NCBI RefSeq assembly: GCF_032854445.1
Contig: NC_088300.1
Location: forward strand, 3,040,001-3,104,000
Direction: 5' to 3'
DNA: 64,000 bases
Origin: Liolophura sinensis
Lineage: Eukaryota; Mollusca; Polyplacophora; Chitonida; Chitonidae
Made by a program: the position numbers and the translations under genes. How positions within the stretch are numbered: position 1 is the stretch's first letter; each line of letters begins with the position of its first letter. The notes under the pieces are model-generated. The model was not told the origin of the DNA, searched no databases, and saw only the letters and a list, made by a program, of their open reading frames with translations. Below are positions 12,739 through 24,768 of this stretch, one piece after another.

Positions 12739-12927
12739 CACAATGTTCAACCAGAGCACTTGTTTGGCTTGTCTGATCCCACAGGTTTAATAAGATGATT
12801 AATCAGGACCACAATGTTCAACCAGAGCACTTGGTTGGCTTGTCTGATCCCACAGGTTTAATAAGATGACTAATCACCAGTCAGTCACACCATGTTGTCA
12901 CACCATGTTGTCACACCATGCTGTCAC
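12739..12927. repeat. Two-copy 71-bp tandem duplication plus 14-bp repeat
   Basis: A 71-bp segment beginning cacaatgttcaaccagagca is repeated once in tandem (12739 and 12810) with few changes. It is followed at about 12886-12927 by three copies of a 14-bp unit, tcacaccatgttgt. Confidence 0.85.
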
Positions 12928-13299
12928 ACGCTAAGCTAGCTTCCATGCTGAGATATACATGCAGACAAGTACGTTCTATTGCAAGTATGATATTTTTCAC
13001 GAGAGTAGCGGTACATACTATTTCGCAAGTCCTGGTCAAACAATTATATACAGATGAGAATGTAGCAAAGCTACAGCCAGATTTGTACAATCATCACACA
13101 GATGCACAAACAGTTATTTTACAGCAGGTATGTATTCCATTACTGCCATGCTTCCATTAATTGCAGCCACTGTAAACAAGAGCTTACCACATCCTTACTA
13201 AACATTTCACATATCGTCAATATGTCAAATGTCACTTATGAGCATTTGATATTGCAATTATTAAATTTCATCTGAAGCTTAGCATTTTTCAAGTGACAC

Positions 13300-13822
13300 A
13301 CTTTGCCAGATTTTGACTGATTCATCCACCTTATAGGGCTTGTTTTGACCGATTCATCCAGCTTATAGGGCAGATTCTGACTGATTCATTTTCCCCATTT
13401 TTGCTGATTTTGACTGATTCATCTACCTTAAAGGGCCGATTTTGACTGATTCATTCACCTTATAGAGCTTGTTTTGACTGATTCATCCACCTTATAGCGC
13501 TTGTTTTGACCGATTTATCCAGCTTATAGGGCCGATTTTGACTGATTCATTTTCCCCATTTTTGCTGATTTTGACTGATTCATCTACCTTAAAGGGCCGA
13601 TTTTGACTGATTCATTCACCTTATAGAGCTTGTTTTGACTGATTCATCCACCTTATAGGGCTTGTTTTGACCGATTCATCCAGCTTATAGGGCCGATTTT
13701 GACTGATTCATTTTCCCCATTTTTGCTGATTTTGACTGATTCATCTACCTTAAAGGGCCGATTTTGACTGATTCATCTACCTTATAGAGCTTGTTTTCAC
13801 TGATTCATCCACCTTATAGGGC
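13300..13822. repeat. Approx. 32-bp minisatellite with 161-bp higher-order period
   Basis: The basic unit is gattttgactgattcatc plus an accttatagggc tail. A distinctive variant unit (ttcattttccccatttttgc) recurs at 13381, 13542 and 13703, exactly 161 bp apart. A five-unit block therefore has been duplicated as a whole. Confidence 0.9.
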
Positions 13823-14082
13823 TGGCTAGTATTTGTTTGCCCAGTATGATTAATTTCTTAACACAAAAAGTGTGGGCATCAAAAGTATCATTTTAAGAAC
13901 TTTGTGTGCTTCTGAAAGTGTTTTTTTTAAACATCAAACTTTAGGTGACATACAGTACTGTAATTTCTGGATGATTTCCTTCATACTGGAACAGAGGTTT
14001 TACACTGGAGTTCAGTCGAAGGTCACATCTACATGTATAAACTATTACACAATACATGTACCTATGTGAGAGAAACATGTAG

Positions 14083-14575
14083 ATGTGCAGGAGTACCTGC
14101 ACAGGAGATACATGTACCTGCATGGGAGATACACGTACCTGTGCGGGAGATACACATACCTGTGCGGGAGATGCACGTACCGGTGCGGGAGATGCACGTA
14201 CCTGCGCGGGAGATGCACGTACCTGCGCGGGAGATGCACGTACCTGCGCGGGAGATACATGTACCTGCACAGGAGATACATGTACCTGCACAGGAGATAC
14301 ATGTACCTGCGCAGGAGATACATGTACCTGCGCAGGAGATACACGTACCTGTGCGGGAGATACATGTACCTGCATGGGAGATACATGTACCTGCACAGGA
14401 GATACATGTACCTGCAGGGGAGATAAAAGTACCTATGCAGGAGATACACATACCTGTGCAGGAGATACATGTACCTCCATGGGAGATACCTTGTGCTTGT
14501 GTGGGAGATACACGTACCTGTGCAAGAGATACATGTACCTACACTGGAGATACACGTACCTGTGCTGAACTGAAC
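14083..14575. repeat. 21-bp minisatellite next to the large exon
   Basis: About 23 copies of a 21-bp unit (ggagatacatgtacctgcac). Variation is mostly cat/cgt and tgc/tgt with aca/ggg. The period is a multiple of 3, so all six frames are largely open, giving several overlapping spurious ORFs of 110-190 codons. On the minus strand each unit carries CAGGTAC, a 5' splice-site-like word. The array ends about 45 bp from the donor of the exon at 14621-15168. Confidence 0.95.
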
Positions 14576-14620
14576 CTGATGATCTTTACTGGTAGACCTT
14601 TACATGTATGAGTTTCTTAC

Positions 14621-15168
14621 CTGCATCTTTTCAAAGTCCAGACAAGGACGCTGCGTGTTGCCATTGCGGTCATATTCAGTCCAGCCCGACATAGCTGTTT
14701 TACGATGACGTTTGCGAGGGGAGACGGAGCAGGTCACTGGGGTTAAATTTGCTAAATAAAGTCTTGCCGGGGAGTGCCTTGACACCCTGTGAGCATCTCG
14801 AGGAGGTGTGGCATGAAATAAAACCGGCTGAGGTTGTAGCATCAAATCTCGCACCTCCTCATCGGATGATGGCGTGCTGTCACCATGGCTCTGTCGCCGC
14901 CCAGAGGTCATCTGAGACCATTTGCGTTTCTCTGCCTGCAGCTCACGACTACTATGAATACTTGAGAGCTCTTCCTCGGAGCTGTGGTCATCGAACCCCC
15001 AGCTACCCTGCTCCAACTCCGAGATCTGATCATATAAACCTAAGGTGAGCGTTGTCAGCTCGCTCATGAACTGTGGGCTATTACTGCAACTATCTGTCTC
15101 CCCACTGATGAGGGTAGGGGAAAGGCTGCCGTAACTCGAGGTATCCTGCTGGTTAACCTCTGCCATGC
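14621..15168 (-). CDS. Large Ser-rich exon of the unrecognised minus-strand gene
   Basis: A 548-bp minus-strand exon with a strong acceptor (ttgttgttgcag) and a consensus donor (CAG/GTAAG). After two bases completing an Arg codon it encodes 182 residues, from MAEVNQQDTSSYGSLSP to QRPCLDFEKMQ. In order: a Ser/Thr-rich start; a short helix (LTLGLYDQISELEQ); an acidic Ser patch (DDHSSEEELSSIHSS); a region with STPSSDEEV; a basic cluster SPRKRHRK that could be a nuclear-localisation or phosphorylation-controlled site; and a conserved-looking tail. It looks mostly disordered and phosphorylation-prone. A family is not recognised. The frame is continuous with exons on both sides, and this is the most secure coding segment in the window. 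Confidence 0.85.
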
Positions 15169-15329
15169 CTGCAACAACAACAATAACACACACCAAGATC
15201 AATGTCTCAGTCAACACAGTGATACATTCATAAACAGATCATACTTTCATGTAACAAAAGCTAGATGAAAAATCTGTAACAGCCAGAAATAAGCATTCTT
15301 CAACATTGTACAACTAAGTTTTATTCCCT

Positions 15330-16935
15330 GATGAATGATGTACCTACATGTAGTTACCTGTCCAACCATGAAGATCAAGTATCTAGTTACCTGTCCAGCC
15401 ATGGAGATCAAGTACCAAGTTACCGGCACAACCCATGTGACCAAGTATCTAGTTACCTGGCCAACCATGGAGACCAAGTACCTAGTTATCTGCCCAGCCA
15501 TGGAGATCAAGTACCTAGTTACCTGTCCAACCATGAAATCAAATACCTAGTTACCTGCACAACCCATGAGATCAGACACAACCCATGAGATCATATACCT
15601 AGTTACCTGTCTAACCCATGAAATCAAATACCTAGTTACAAGAGATCAGACACAACCCATGAGATCAGACACAACCCATGAGATCAGACACAACCCATGA
15701 GATTATGTACCTTGTTACCTGCACACCCATGAGATCATATACCTAGTTACCTGTCCAACCCATGAAATCAAATTCCTAGTTACATGAGATCAGACACAAC
15801 CCATGAGATTATGTACCTTGTTACCTGCACACCCTTGAGATCATATACCTAGTTACCTGTACAACCCATGAAATCAAATACCTAGTTACATGAGATCAGA
15901 CACAACCCATGAGATTATGTACCTTGTTACCTGCACACCCATGAGATCATATACCTAGTTACCTGTACAACCCATGAAATCAAATACCTAGTTACATGAG
16001 ATCAGACACAACCCATGAGATTATGTACCTTGTTACCTGCACACCCATGAGATCATACCTAGTTACCTGTCCAACCCATGAAATCAAATTCCTAGTTACC
16101 TGCACAACCCATGAGATCAGACAACCCATGAGATTATGTACCTTGTTACCTTCACACCCATGAGATCATATACCTAGTTACCTGTCCAACCCATGAAATC
16201 AAATTCCTAGTTACCTGCACAACCCATGAGATCAGACAACCCATGAGATTATGTACCTTGTTACCTTCACACCCATGAGATCATATACCTAGTTACCTGT
16301 CCAACCCATGAAATCAAAATCCTAGTTACCTGCACAACCCATGAGATCAGACACAACCCATGAGATTATGTACCTAGTTACCTGCACACCCATGAGATCA
16401 TATACCTAGTTACCTGTCCAACCCATGAAATCAAATTCCTAGTTACATGAGATCAGACACAACCCATGAGATTATGTACCTTGTTACCTGCACACCCATG
16501 AGATCATATACCTAGTTACCTGTCCAACCCATGAAATCAAATACCTAGTTACATGAGATCAGACACAACCCATGAGATTATGTACCTTGTTACCTTCACA
16601 CCCATGAGATCATATACATGTACCTAGTTACCTGTCCAACCCATGAAATCAAATTCCTAGTTACCTGCACAACCCATGAGATCAGACACAACCCATGAGA
16701 TTATGTACCTAGTTACCTGCACACCCTTGAGATCATATACCTAGTTACCTGTCCAACCCATGAAATCAAATACCTAGTTACATGACATCAGACACAACCC
16801 ATGAGATTATGTACCTTGTTACCTGCACACCCATGAGATCATATACCTAGTTACCTGTCCAACCCATGAAATCAAATACCTAGTTACAGGAGATCAGACA
16901 CAACCCATGAGATCGAGTACCTACACGTACATGTT
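15330..16935. repeat. Complex minisatellite, about 106-117-bp higher-order unit
   Basis: Built from 30-36-bp subunits of the form acctagttacctg(t/c)(c/a)aacccatga. From 15700 on, a marker (gagattatgtaccttgttac) recurs at about 15701, 15807, 15913 and 16019, spaced exactly 106 bp, then at about 113 bp where a different subunit mix is used. The minus strand carries CAGGTAACTAGGTA in nearly every subunit, a good match to a 5' splice-site core. The array lies in the intron upstream of the exon at 14621-15168. Confidence 0.95.
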
Positions 16936-17858
16936 ACTCCCCCACCCATGTCAACATGCTCTCATAAAAGGTGTATGCATCAATAATATAAAATAATACA
17001 CTACTGCCATCTATTCCACAGGCTACATACTAACTGAACATCTCTCCTACTGGACACCATGCTACACATCCTTTACCGCACAGTCACATTGAGAAAGGTT
17101 CTCTAATCAGGTCTTCGATAAGCGCTGCTGGGCCACCAGAGGAGGTGCTGCTAAACAAGTTTATGTGACTGTACTGATGACCTCCGTGGTACTTTAATAA
17201 CTAACTTGGTTTACCAAAGTCTGGCTAATGGCATCGGATGTAGCCTCACATGTTCGTGACCACTCAACGCCGCCTTTGCCTCTAAACCTACTAACCATAC
17301 ATCAATGGGCTAAATCAATGACTTTACAAAAACACCAAAGTACTACTTCCTGTGCAGGCTAACCTGGGGACTGTGATGACAGGCAATTCAGAGGAAGCCA
17401 TCCAGAGAACTGATAAATTAGCAGAACACCAGGGCGACACATCCCAAAACACGAGTAAATCTTTTTTGAGTATTTACAATAGTATTAATGTACTGAGGGT
17501 TCCTGGACTTTGCTGTAATGGCTTACGCACATGTATCTTGAGGTTTTGACAGGATGCTTCAAGTCAAAAAGGGTTCAACAGTGGAAATAATAATGTTTAT
17601 TCAGTGATAATTATGAACTGTTTCATAAATTAATGCAAACAAATTAGTTTCTATGTGTGAATGAATGAAATGAAATTGCCATAAAATTAAAATTGTTGTA
17701 ACCTTACTTCATATACCTGTAAGAATAAAAGTCGTAATTATTTTCAATATCAAAAATCATCAAGACTTGTAACATGCACATCTTAAATAATTTAAAAACA
17801 GTTTCTAAGATTGGAAATTGTACAAGTTTATAACTGCCACACAAAACAGAGACATATA
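16936..17858. other. Intronic unique sequence
   Basis: No supported exon or repeat. It separates two minisatellites. Confidence 0.4.
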
Positions 17859-18410
17859 ACTGTGTATATAACTGTCCTGGTTTACATCTGCCTAACACAA
17901 CACGTTATTACAGTGTATATAACTGTCCTGGTTTATATCTGCTAAACACAACACGTTACTACAGTGTATATAACTGTCCTGGTTTACATCTGCTAAACAC
18001 AACACACTTTTACAGTGTGTAACTGTCCTGGTTTACACCTGCTTAACACAACATGTTTTCACAGTGTATATAACTGTCCTGGTTTACATCTGCTAAACAC
18101 AACACACTTTTACAGTGTGTATAACTGTCCTGGTTTACATCAGCTTAACACAACATGTTTTTACAGTGTATATAACTGTCCTGGTTTACTTCTACTGAAC
18201 ACAACACACTTTTACAGTGTATATAACTGTCCTGGTTTACATCTGCTTAACACAACATGTTTTTACAGTGTATATAACTGTCCTGGTTTACATCTGCTGA
18301 AAACACATTTTTACAGTGTATTTAACTGTCCTGGTTTACGCCTGCTGAACACAACATGTTTTTACAGTGTATATAATTGTCCTGGTTTACATCTTAACAC
18401 AACACAGAGG
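17859..18410. repeat. 51-bp minisatellite
   Basis: About 11 copies of a 49-52-bp unit with the core ataactgtcctggtttacat and a variable tail (ctgctaaacacaacacactt). Successive starts at 17911, 17962 and 18013 give a period of 51. The long plus-strand ORF over it is a repeat artefact. Confidence 0.95.
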
Positions 18411-18574
18411 TGTATTAAATCATATCAAAAAGCTGACCAATTTTTCTGGTTGAAACTGATGTCATCAAGCCCACAGGTATAATACTCGAGAGTTTAAGGT
18501 AATCAATACCTGAACATTACTCCAGCTTGATCATTAACAGGCAAGAACTGTGTACCTGTACATTCAATATACTC

Positions 18575-18575
<1 letters not shown>

Positions 18576-18664
<89 letters not shown>
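18576..18664. repeat. (TA)n microsatellite
   Basis: About 85 bp of alternating TA, interrupted once by ttac near 18632. Confidence 0.97.
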
Positions 18665-18669
<5 letters not shown>

Positions 18670-21600
18670 GTGTCTCCTGGTGAAATGAAACTGAATGACC
18701 TGTTTAAAACCACACGTCACAATGCCTCCACAAATCTGTGTTCACTGAAATTTGCTTGGGCTGCCCTGTGCATATACAATGTTATGGCTAGAACAACCTG
18801 CATTTAGCACTGGTATTAGGCACAAAAGCTAATGTCATGAAATTGCACGTTTTTTGTCACTATATATAGCCGACACCAGCTGACATCATTTCTGCGTCAA
18901 GTCGTGTACATAAAGGTCAGCCCTACAGGGAGTCAGTATGCAGGAAGACAAGTCAGTGAAGCTATTAAAAACATACAGATAAATCTGCATAATTCATCAT
19001 TTACAGCTTTGTTTTTATATCACTTTTTTGTACTAAAACAGGGCATCACTCCACCTTTGATGTTACACTAAATTAGTTTCACTTAGATAGTGTAGCAAAA
19101 CACAAATGTAGCATACGAATTGTGTCAACAACACCGAAAAAAAAAAAAATAACTAAGAGTGTCATATTTAAACTGTACTAAATGAAAAATTATTTACATA
19201 CTGTAGTTATACAAATAATCTGTATCAGCACAGTTAAACAGAGAGGAATGGTAAGTTTATGTCCAAGTTTCTAGACAAGATTCTGGTTCTCTGTAAAAAG
19301 ACATGCTGATCAGAAAGAAAACAATCCAATGGTAAAAGCTCTCCTGATGACAATCGCCGCACATCTGTGGTGAAAAAAGAGAGGGGGGCAGGAGGAGATT
19401 TCATTCCATCAGGTCAATTCTATTGCTATACTTACACATAAAGGTAAAAAAGTTTAAACACTTACTGGTTGGTGCAAAATAATACTTCTCTAAAGTGTCT
19501 GGCCACAATTATCTGCTGATGATGTTGTGTTCTCTCTCTGGTTTATCTACAGACAAACCTATCCACTTGGGCTATCATACGAATGGACTTTTCTACTCTT
19601 CACCTGCATCAACAGCTCAACAAGTCTGGACTTGTCCAGAGGACTCACAGTGGCTCTATTATTTAACATACTGTCACCCCGTTTAAATAACAGCAGTAAC
19701 AGAAACTGAGCATATTGATGAGGTTATGTTAAAGAGCTATTATTCCAGAAGCAATCACTAAGGGGTAATTACCAAACACAAGAAAACTGAAAAACTGTGA
19801 CAAGTTTTAGACATGACAAACTTAATCCTTATTCTTCACACTCCCCTGGCAAAACCATGATACATCGTTTCTGCGCTGTTTGCACCCCTCTATATCAATG
19901 TGTTTAAAACAGACTATTTCTCCGCAGCATGTGCACGAAGAAAGGCTGATTTGTGGTGGAATAATGGCCATGATAATAACTTCATGGATGGGAGAATCTG
20001 CTCTTCTACCAGCCCGGCGGCTTAATCCGCCCCACTCACTACTGCCACCTGATGAGATCTAGTCACCTCCCGTTAACAACTAGGCTGCCACTGCACGCAA
20101 GCATCCCTGATGAACCACTGCGCAAACTCATTAATACAAACCCTACAGGGAACACAGGCATAAGCAAAGGGATAAGTGTTTTCCTGTTGTTTACTCTTTG
20201 TTTGTTGGCCTTTTTGCACTTTCTTTCTTTTTAACCAGCGAGTTCTTGTTGAGCAATGCACCTAGAAGTACAGTATTGCCCAGAATATCGCAGCCCCGCA
20301 GGGACAGGCACATATGATCTCTGACAGCTAACAGCTTTATTCTTTTCCCCTCAATCTGCTAACATTAAACCATAAAGTCAATGTCGCCAGTCCTGTTGCA
20401 TAATACAGAGACAAACAGAGAATAACCCTACATGTATATGTCTCAGCTTGCCAAATTCCACACCAACAAAAGTCTTCTCTGTGATTTGATCTCGTGACAC
20501 AACAACAGACACCAACAAATCTAGTCCAAAATGCACATATCTTCAAAATATTTTGTAAATTATGATTACTTTCCATAAAAATTCTTCTTGTACAAGAACA
20601 ACAAATATAAACAGGGGTTTATCAACCTAACACTCGGTCAACAACCTCAACTTACATCTTTCATTGCTTGCCAATATATTTTTACACAATAAAAAGAGTC
20701 AATTTTTAAATTGAGAAAAATCTTGCCCACTATGCTCTGGAGCTTTTATCCTTGCACTTAAGTTAATTGCTCTCAGGTGAGGTTACATAAAACAACATTG
20801 TGTTTACTTTTCTCAAAATCCACTACTTCTTCCTTCTTATGTTTTACATGATAGCTTAATTAGGACTCTGGAATTTAGGAATGCAAAAACGTATACATGT
20901 ACGGTAGAGCTGGCACACAACAGCATACTATGTATCATAAACCATGACACTTTTACCACTGTGGCTGTCCACTGGACTTTTACACATACAGTTATATTGC
21001 GTTGTTACCAGACACAAAGCCTTCAACTCATGTCAGACACAGGTTGATATGATCACATATGCACACACTGTAATTCTTACAAAATACTGACCATGTGCCC
21101 CAGCTTTTGTCATATACAGTATTATATCACACAGTGATATGTATCTCACATAAATGAAAATGCTGCCAGCCTTTAGGAATGCATGTTTTGTTCAAATAAG
21201 AAATACATTGATTGTAATACTTATTCTTTAATTAAGTTTTTGGTAGTCTGACTGGTTTTTAGCGAATGATGTCAGATGTATTATCTTCACACTCCACATA
21301 TCTTTCACCATTCGTATATACCTTATTAACTGCTACTATCAGTTATTTTGTCTCCTCAGTAGTGAGCCTTGCCTGAAGTAACAAGTCTGACCTGAGGTAA
21401 TGAGTCTGGCCTGAGGTTACCAGTCTGTCCCCAGCACAAGACCAAGCTTCTCCCAACATGCACTGTTACCCCATAGTGCCATGTACATTGTACATGTATC
21501 AAATAGAGACACGGTCAGGGCAAGCTCGTCCACCCACAAAGATTCGTTCACGGAAATAAGCAGGTAACCAGGTGAAATTAAGTCATTTTTTCCCTAGAAG

Positions 21601-23052
21601 CTACTGACCTTAGTCCAAATCAAAATGTCAAAGTCAAAGTTACCAGTACACACCTATCATTTAATCTTCACTTCAAGTAAAATATACTATGTCCGGTTTA
21701 CGTACACAAATATCTATGTACGTTAGAACAGATAATTCAGGTGCAAATTAATCGCAGTCAAACGGATATACTTTACAGTTAGATGTGCCACAGGTAAAGA
21801 AAGCTGGGTGAGACGTATGTGCAGTAAACCCTGCACTCCTCACAGCCAGCTGCCTGTCCCTGGTCTTTGTCCTGGATGACTGATCACAGTTTATGTAGAG
21901 GACCATGGGCTAGCTTCATATACCTACATAGGCGTACCATATTTACATGCACTGATACAACAAGGAAAAGCTGTACCCAATATCCACCCATTTCTTCTCA
22001 AACCCATGACTTTTAACAAAGCTTTCATGTGTAATAAAGAACATTGTGTATTCTCAAGTATTCTCCAACAGTCGTCAAATTCAGGGCAACCCAAAACCAC
22101 AAGCAATATTCAGTAATAAGTACATATACAATGCCTTTTTTGTTTCTTTTAAACAACTGTTTGTGACATGATTTCCATAGACTGTACAAACCTACATACC
22201 AAATCCAGATATGAGCATATATGTATCTAGGATATACTGGGTAAATAAAGTGCAATTTGACCGCCGTACTAAGTATATCCTGTCCCCCAGACAAAGTACA
22301 GACCCATATTACCACTCTACACTTCCTTTAAGTTTAGATGTCTGCTTCAGTGGCTATACTGAAAACCACACAAAAACACAGCCAACTGGGAGCACACTTT
22401 CGCTCCACTGTGCCATAATGAACTGCCAACATGAACATCCATTCTTCAGGACTACTAGAAATAACAGCATGTCCACACAACCTGTACAACACCACCTCTT
22501 GCAGTCACTACTTTCAATTTCCTTCAGTGTTTTTGCAACTTGTGCCTCTAGCTAAAAAACACATATAAGTTTACATGCTTATTCCCACTTACCACTTCAT
22601 CACTGACAAATAAATAAACCACCCATATGAATAATTCAACTGATCAAATCAAGTTATATTTATATATATAGTATAGTATAGTTAAATGTATATTTATTTT
22701 GATGTCAGAAATAATGAACGAAATTCAGAAATATAAAACAAAGCAAAATTCACACAGTACAATTTATCACCATAAAGCTCTGAATAGAAGCAAATTTCAT
22801 TACTAGCCCACTGAAAACGAATAACTTTGCAGTCCAACATCTGGACCAGACAAAGAATCCATTATACAGGTACATGTAGGCCGTCTCTGGCAAACCTAGG
22901 TAGTGTTCTGACATGGATGACACTAATCCAGGTTGGACAACTACACAAATTACAATTAACCTACAATGTGAAGTATGAAAAGCTTTTATCCAAATTTCAT
23001 GACTATCTCTTTCATGTAACACCAAGACACTTCTACTGTGAGAAGCACTTAC
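18665..23052. other. 4.4 kb of intronic, mostly unique sequence
   Basis: No gene supported on either strand; the ORFs are short and lack splice pairs. A small three-copy repeat of about 24 bp (cctgaggtaatgagtctgg) lies at 21365-21430. It falls inside the intron between the exons at 23053-23125 and 14621-15168. Confidence 0.5.
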
Positions 23053-23125
23053 GCTGAAGTTCCAGTTGCTCAAGTTCGGCATTTTCATCATCAGATTCTG
23101 TTCCTGAATCCCTCTCTTCTTCTGC
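23053..23125 (-). CDS. Short acidic exon of the unrecognised minus-strand gene
   Basis: A 73-bp minus-strand exon with acceptor (gctgtttgtcatgttgtag) and consensus donor (CAGC/GTAAGT). It encodes AEERDSGTESDDENAELEQ then LELQ, plus one base completed as Arg by the next exon. It enters in phase 0, matching the donor of 26033-26141, and leaves in phase 1, matching the acceptor of 14621-15168. The peptide is strongly acidic, with a DSGxxSDDE motif that resembles casein-kinase-2 and beta-TrCP-type phosphodegron motifs; that reading is inference. A 33-bp minisatellite starts only about 25-30 bp upstream of its acceptor. Confidence 0.75.
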
Positions 23126-23151
23126 CTACAACATGACAAACAGCACTAAAG

Positions 23152-23850
23152 TATACAAAATCCATACCATCATGATTATAGCACAATATACTACTGTTAT
23201 CATCATGATTATAGCACAATATACTACTGTTATCATCATGATTGTAGCCCAATCTACTGCCGTTATCATCATGATTGTAGCCCAATATACTGGTTATCAT
23301 CATGACTGTAGCCCAATATACTGCCATTATTATCATGATTGTATCCCAATATATTGCTGTTATCATCATGATTGTAGCACAACATACCACCATTATCACC
23401 ATGATTGTAGCCCAATACACCACAACTGTCATCATGATTGTAGCACAACATGCCACCATTATCATCATGACTGTAGCACAACATGCCACCATTATCATCA
23501 TGACTGTAGCACAATATACCACTGTCATCATGATTGTAGCACAACATGCCACAATTATCATCATGACTGTAGCACAACATGCCACCATTATCATCATGAC
23601 TGTAGCACAACATGCCACCATTATCATCATGACTGTAGCACAATATACCACTGTCATCATGATTGTAGCACAACATGCCACAATTATCATCATGACTGTA
23701 GCACAACATGCCACCATTATCATCATGACTGTAGCACAACATGCCACCATTATCATCATGGCTGTAGCACAACATGCCACTATTATCATCATGACTGTAG
23801 CCCAATATACCACACTTACCATCATGATTGTAACACAATACACTACCCTT
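23152..23850. repeat. 33/30-bp minisatellite with 129-bp higher-order period
   Basis: About 22 copies of a unit with the core atcatcatgactgtagcaca. Most are 33 bp, but some are 30 bp where the ccacc segment is shortened. A 30-bp variant followed by three 33-bp units recurs at 23506 and 23635 (129 bp). Open in several frames on both strands as an artefact. It abuts the acceptor side of the exon at 23053-23125. Confidence 0.95.
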
Positions 23851-24059
23851 CAGTAACCTTAGCTGAACATGCCAAGTGAGACAGAAATAGGTCCACATTA
23901 GACACTTTTCATTATTACCTGTGTATGCATTACATATACGATGGTGCACTCTCAAGTCATTGGCTCAAAAGTTTTAGTGGCCTATGTTCAGTACTAGAAT
24001 CTGTGCTACACCCAGAAATTATAAATCCCCAAATATTGATAGTCCCAGATTAAATCTTA

Positions 24060-24460
24060 TCTTAGATTTGGCAAAATTTTGGTCAGCCAAGGATGGTCCC
24101 AAACCAACGTCAGAGCGCACTTCATCTAAATAACCTGAAGCAGTTGCTGTGGCAGTTTCACAGCATTTGACACAAAAATTACCCAACACATTTTCACAGC
24201 ATGAAATTTGAAATGTGGACACTTATGTTCTTTTCAACTGTCGTTTAATCGCAAGCACAATGTCAATTCCTTCCTTCCTTCCTTGAGCGCACGAGCCCCA
24301 AAAGATTCCTTGGTGACGCTCATAGCGATCTGCTGAAATGACCACCTCCACATATTTAACAAGGGCAGACAACTACATCAGATTTTTAAATCAAGCGCGC
24401 TCTGATATTGGTTTGGAACCCTCCTTGGTCGAACAAAAATTTTGCCAAACTAAAATATTA
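24060..24460. mobile_element. Inverted-repeat (foldback) element
   Basis: The segment at about 24061-24125 and the reverse complement of about 24391-24456 match over roughly 65 bp at about 80 percent. Both carry ttttgccaaa and gcgctctga, with ttggtttgg in between. About 265 bp separate the arms. This fits a non-autonomous terminal-inverted-repeat element or a foldback structure; its outer ends and target duplication are not clear. Confidence 0.6.
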
Positions 24461-24718
24461 ACACTCAAAATAGTTGAGTCAAATTGTATTTCAACTGTAT
24501 ATAAAACATACATGATCACCTATTCCAAGGCAACACCTGCTCAATTCTTCAGAAAAGTGAGGACATTTCTCAAAGCTGAGACGGACTTGTCACAAGAGAA
24601 GCATTAAGGTTTTAAGGAGAGAGAGTTGCGTATCTGGGTCACCGTTTGAATGGGGCCTGTTACTGATGCATACAGCGAGTAAGCCGTATACCATACACAC
24701 ACCAGGCCCGGGCCTTAC

Positions 24719-24768
24719 AACAGATGTCTCCTACAATGACAGTACCGCCTTTTTCCACAGCATGGTAT
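24719..24768 (-). CDS. Possible cassette exon (weak)
   Basis: A 50-bp minus-strand segment with a strong acceptor (cattttatctgcacag) and donor TGTT/GTAAGG. In one frame it reads YHAVEKGGTVIVGDIC, which is coding-like. It lies between the exons at 26033-26141 and 23053-23125, which already join in phase. With 50 bp it would shift the frame if included, so it is either a regulated frame-breaking exon, part of something else, or chance. Confidence 0.2.

Noticed and set aside
14033-14611. Cys/Thr-rich and His/Val/Pro-rich repeat proteins in all frames
   Set aside because: 21-bp array artefact; adjoining real exon is in a different context and ends before the array.
23091-23955. Repeat proteins of 184-250 codons around the 33-bp array
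   Set aside because: Array artefact. The true exon next to it (23053-23125) uses another frame, ending at a GTAAGT donor.
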